In this document: piece after piece, positions 63,871-64,000 of the stretch
Layout of the letters: each line of letters begins with the position of its first letter
Position numbering within the stretch: position 1 is the first letter of the stretch
Assembly (NCBI RefSeq): GCF_045679555.1
Contig: NC_092120.1
Location: 9,599,805-9,663,804, forward strand
Source of the DNA: Salvelinus alpinus
Taxonomy: Eukaryota > Chordata > Actinopteri > Salmoniformes > Salmonidae
Length of the DNA: 64,000 nt
Direction of reading: 5' to 3'
Made by a program: the position numbers and the translations under genes
Notes under the pieces: model-generated
What the model was told of the DNA's origin: nothing
The model's input: only the letters and a program-made list of their open reading frames with translations
The model's database searches: none

Positions 63871-64000
63871 ACAAACACAGAGCAAGCTGTTGGTTGTTTG
63901 GCTCAACACAAACACAGAGCAAGCTGTTGGTTGTTTGGCTCAACACAAACACAGAGCAAGCTGTTGGTTGTTTGGCTCAACACAAACACAGAGCAAGCTG
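63871..64000. repeat. 37-bp tandem repeat running off the window
   Basis: Unit ACAAACACAGAGCAAGCTGT plus TGGTTGTTTGGCTCAAC, about 3.5 perfect copies to the window end. The full length is unknown. Confidence 0.94.

Overview
The window is vertebrate nuclear DNA, almost certainly from a salmonid fish. The reasons are a tRNA-derived SINE that reads like salmonid HpaI, several Tc1-type transposons of the Sleeping Beauty relative kind with long IR/DR ends, a LINE whose 3' tail matches the SINE tail, and many very long CA/TG microsatellites. I see no prokaryotic gene structure. Most open frames are His-Thr or Cys-Val readings of CA/TG tracts and are not genes. All names rest on recognition by eye, not on database searches.

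Two host genes run towards each other. Bases 1-51734 (+) hold 28 coding exons of an integrin alpha chain of the alpha-8/alpha-V class, best matched to itga8. The first exons (signal peptide and start of blade 1) lie upstream of the window. All exons have AG/GT borders, compatible phases and an open frame of 943 residues from beta-propeller to the cytoplasmic KxGFFxR tail. Bases 56793-59209 (-) hold a complete three-exon repulsive guidance molecule gene of 424 residues, best matched to hemojuvelin (hjv). It has a signal peptide, an RGD, the FGDPH self-cleavage site and a hydrophobic GPI-type tail. The stop codons are about 5 kb apart.

The introns are loaded with repeats. 1-12 kb: microsatellites, a hAT-like element, a piggyBac-type MITE and a decayed Tc1 element. 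12.2-17.2 kb: a decayed APE-type LINE. 17.7-20.96 kb: HpaI SINE, palindromic MITE and a LINE fragment split by a Sleeping Beauty-like element. 21.7-33.4 kb: fold-back element, minisatellites, a LINE with a 2A-like motif, a Sleeping Beauty-like copy carrying a solo LTR, and an 18-copy 49-bp minisatellite with higher-order structure. 33.5-44.5 kb: short introns with long microsatellites and minisatellites. 44.8-47.1 kb: an antisense C1q-domain fragment and a Tc1-like transposon with an open 337-residue DD34E transposase. 47.9-51 kb: a stack of nested transposons inside a minisatellite built from the end of an itga8 exon and its splice donor. 52.5-56.7 kb: deleted Tc1 copy and an L1-type ORF2 fragment between the genes. 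57.5-62 kb: two solo LTRs, a second piggyBac-type MITE filling an hjv intron, and a third full-length Sleeping Beauty-like copy just upstream of hjv.

The host genes are not an operon. The integrin is a cell-surface adhesion receptor chain, and hemojuvelin is a GPI-anchored BMP co-receptor of iron control. The most unusual points are the exon/donor-derived minisatellite, the 2A-like motif in a LINE, the open Tc1 transposase, the C1q fragments in integrin introns and the duplicated 8-unit block in the 49-bp satellite.
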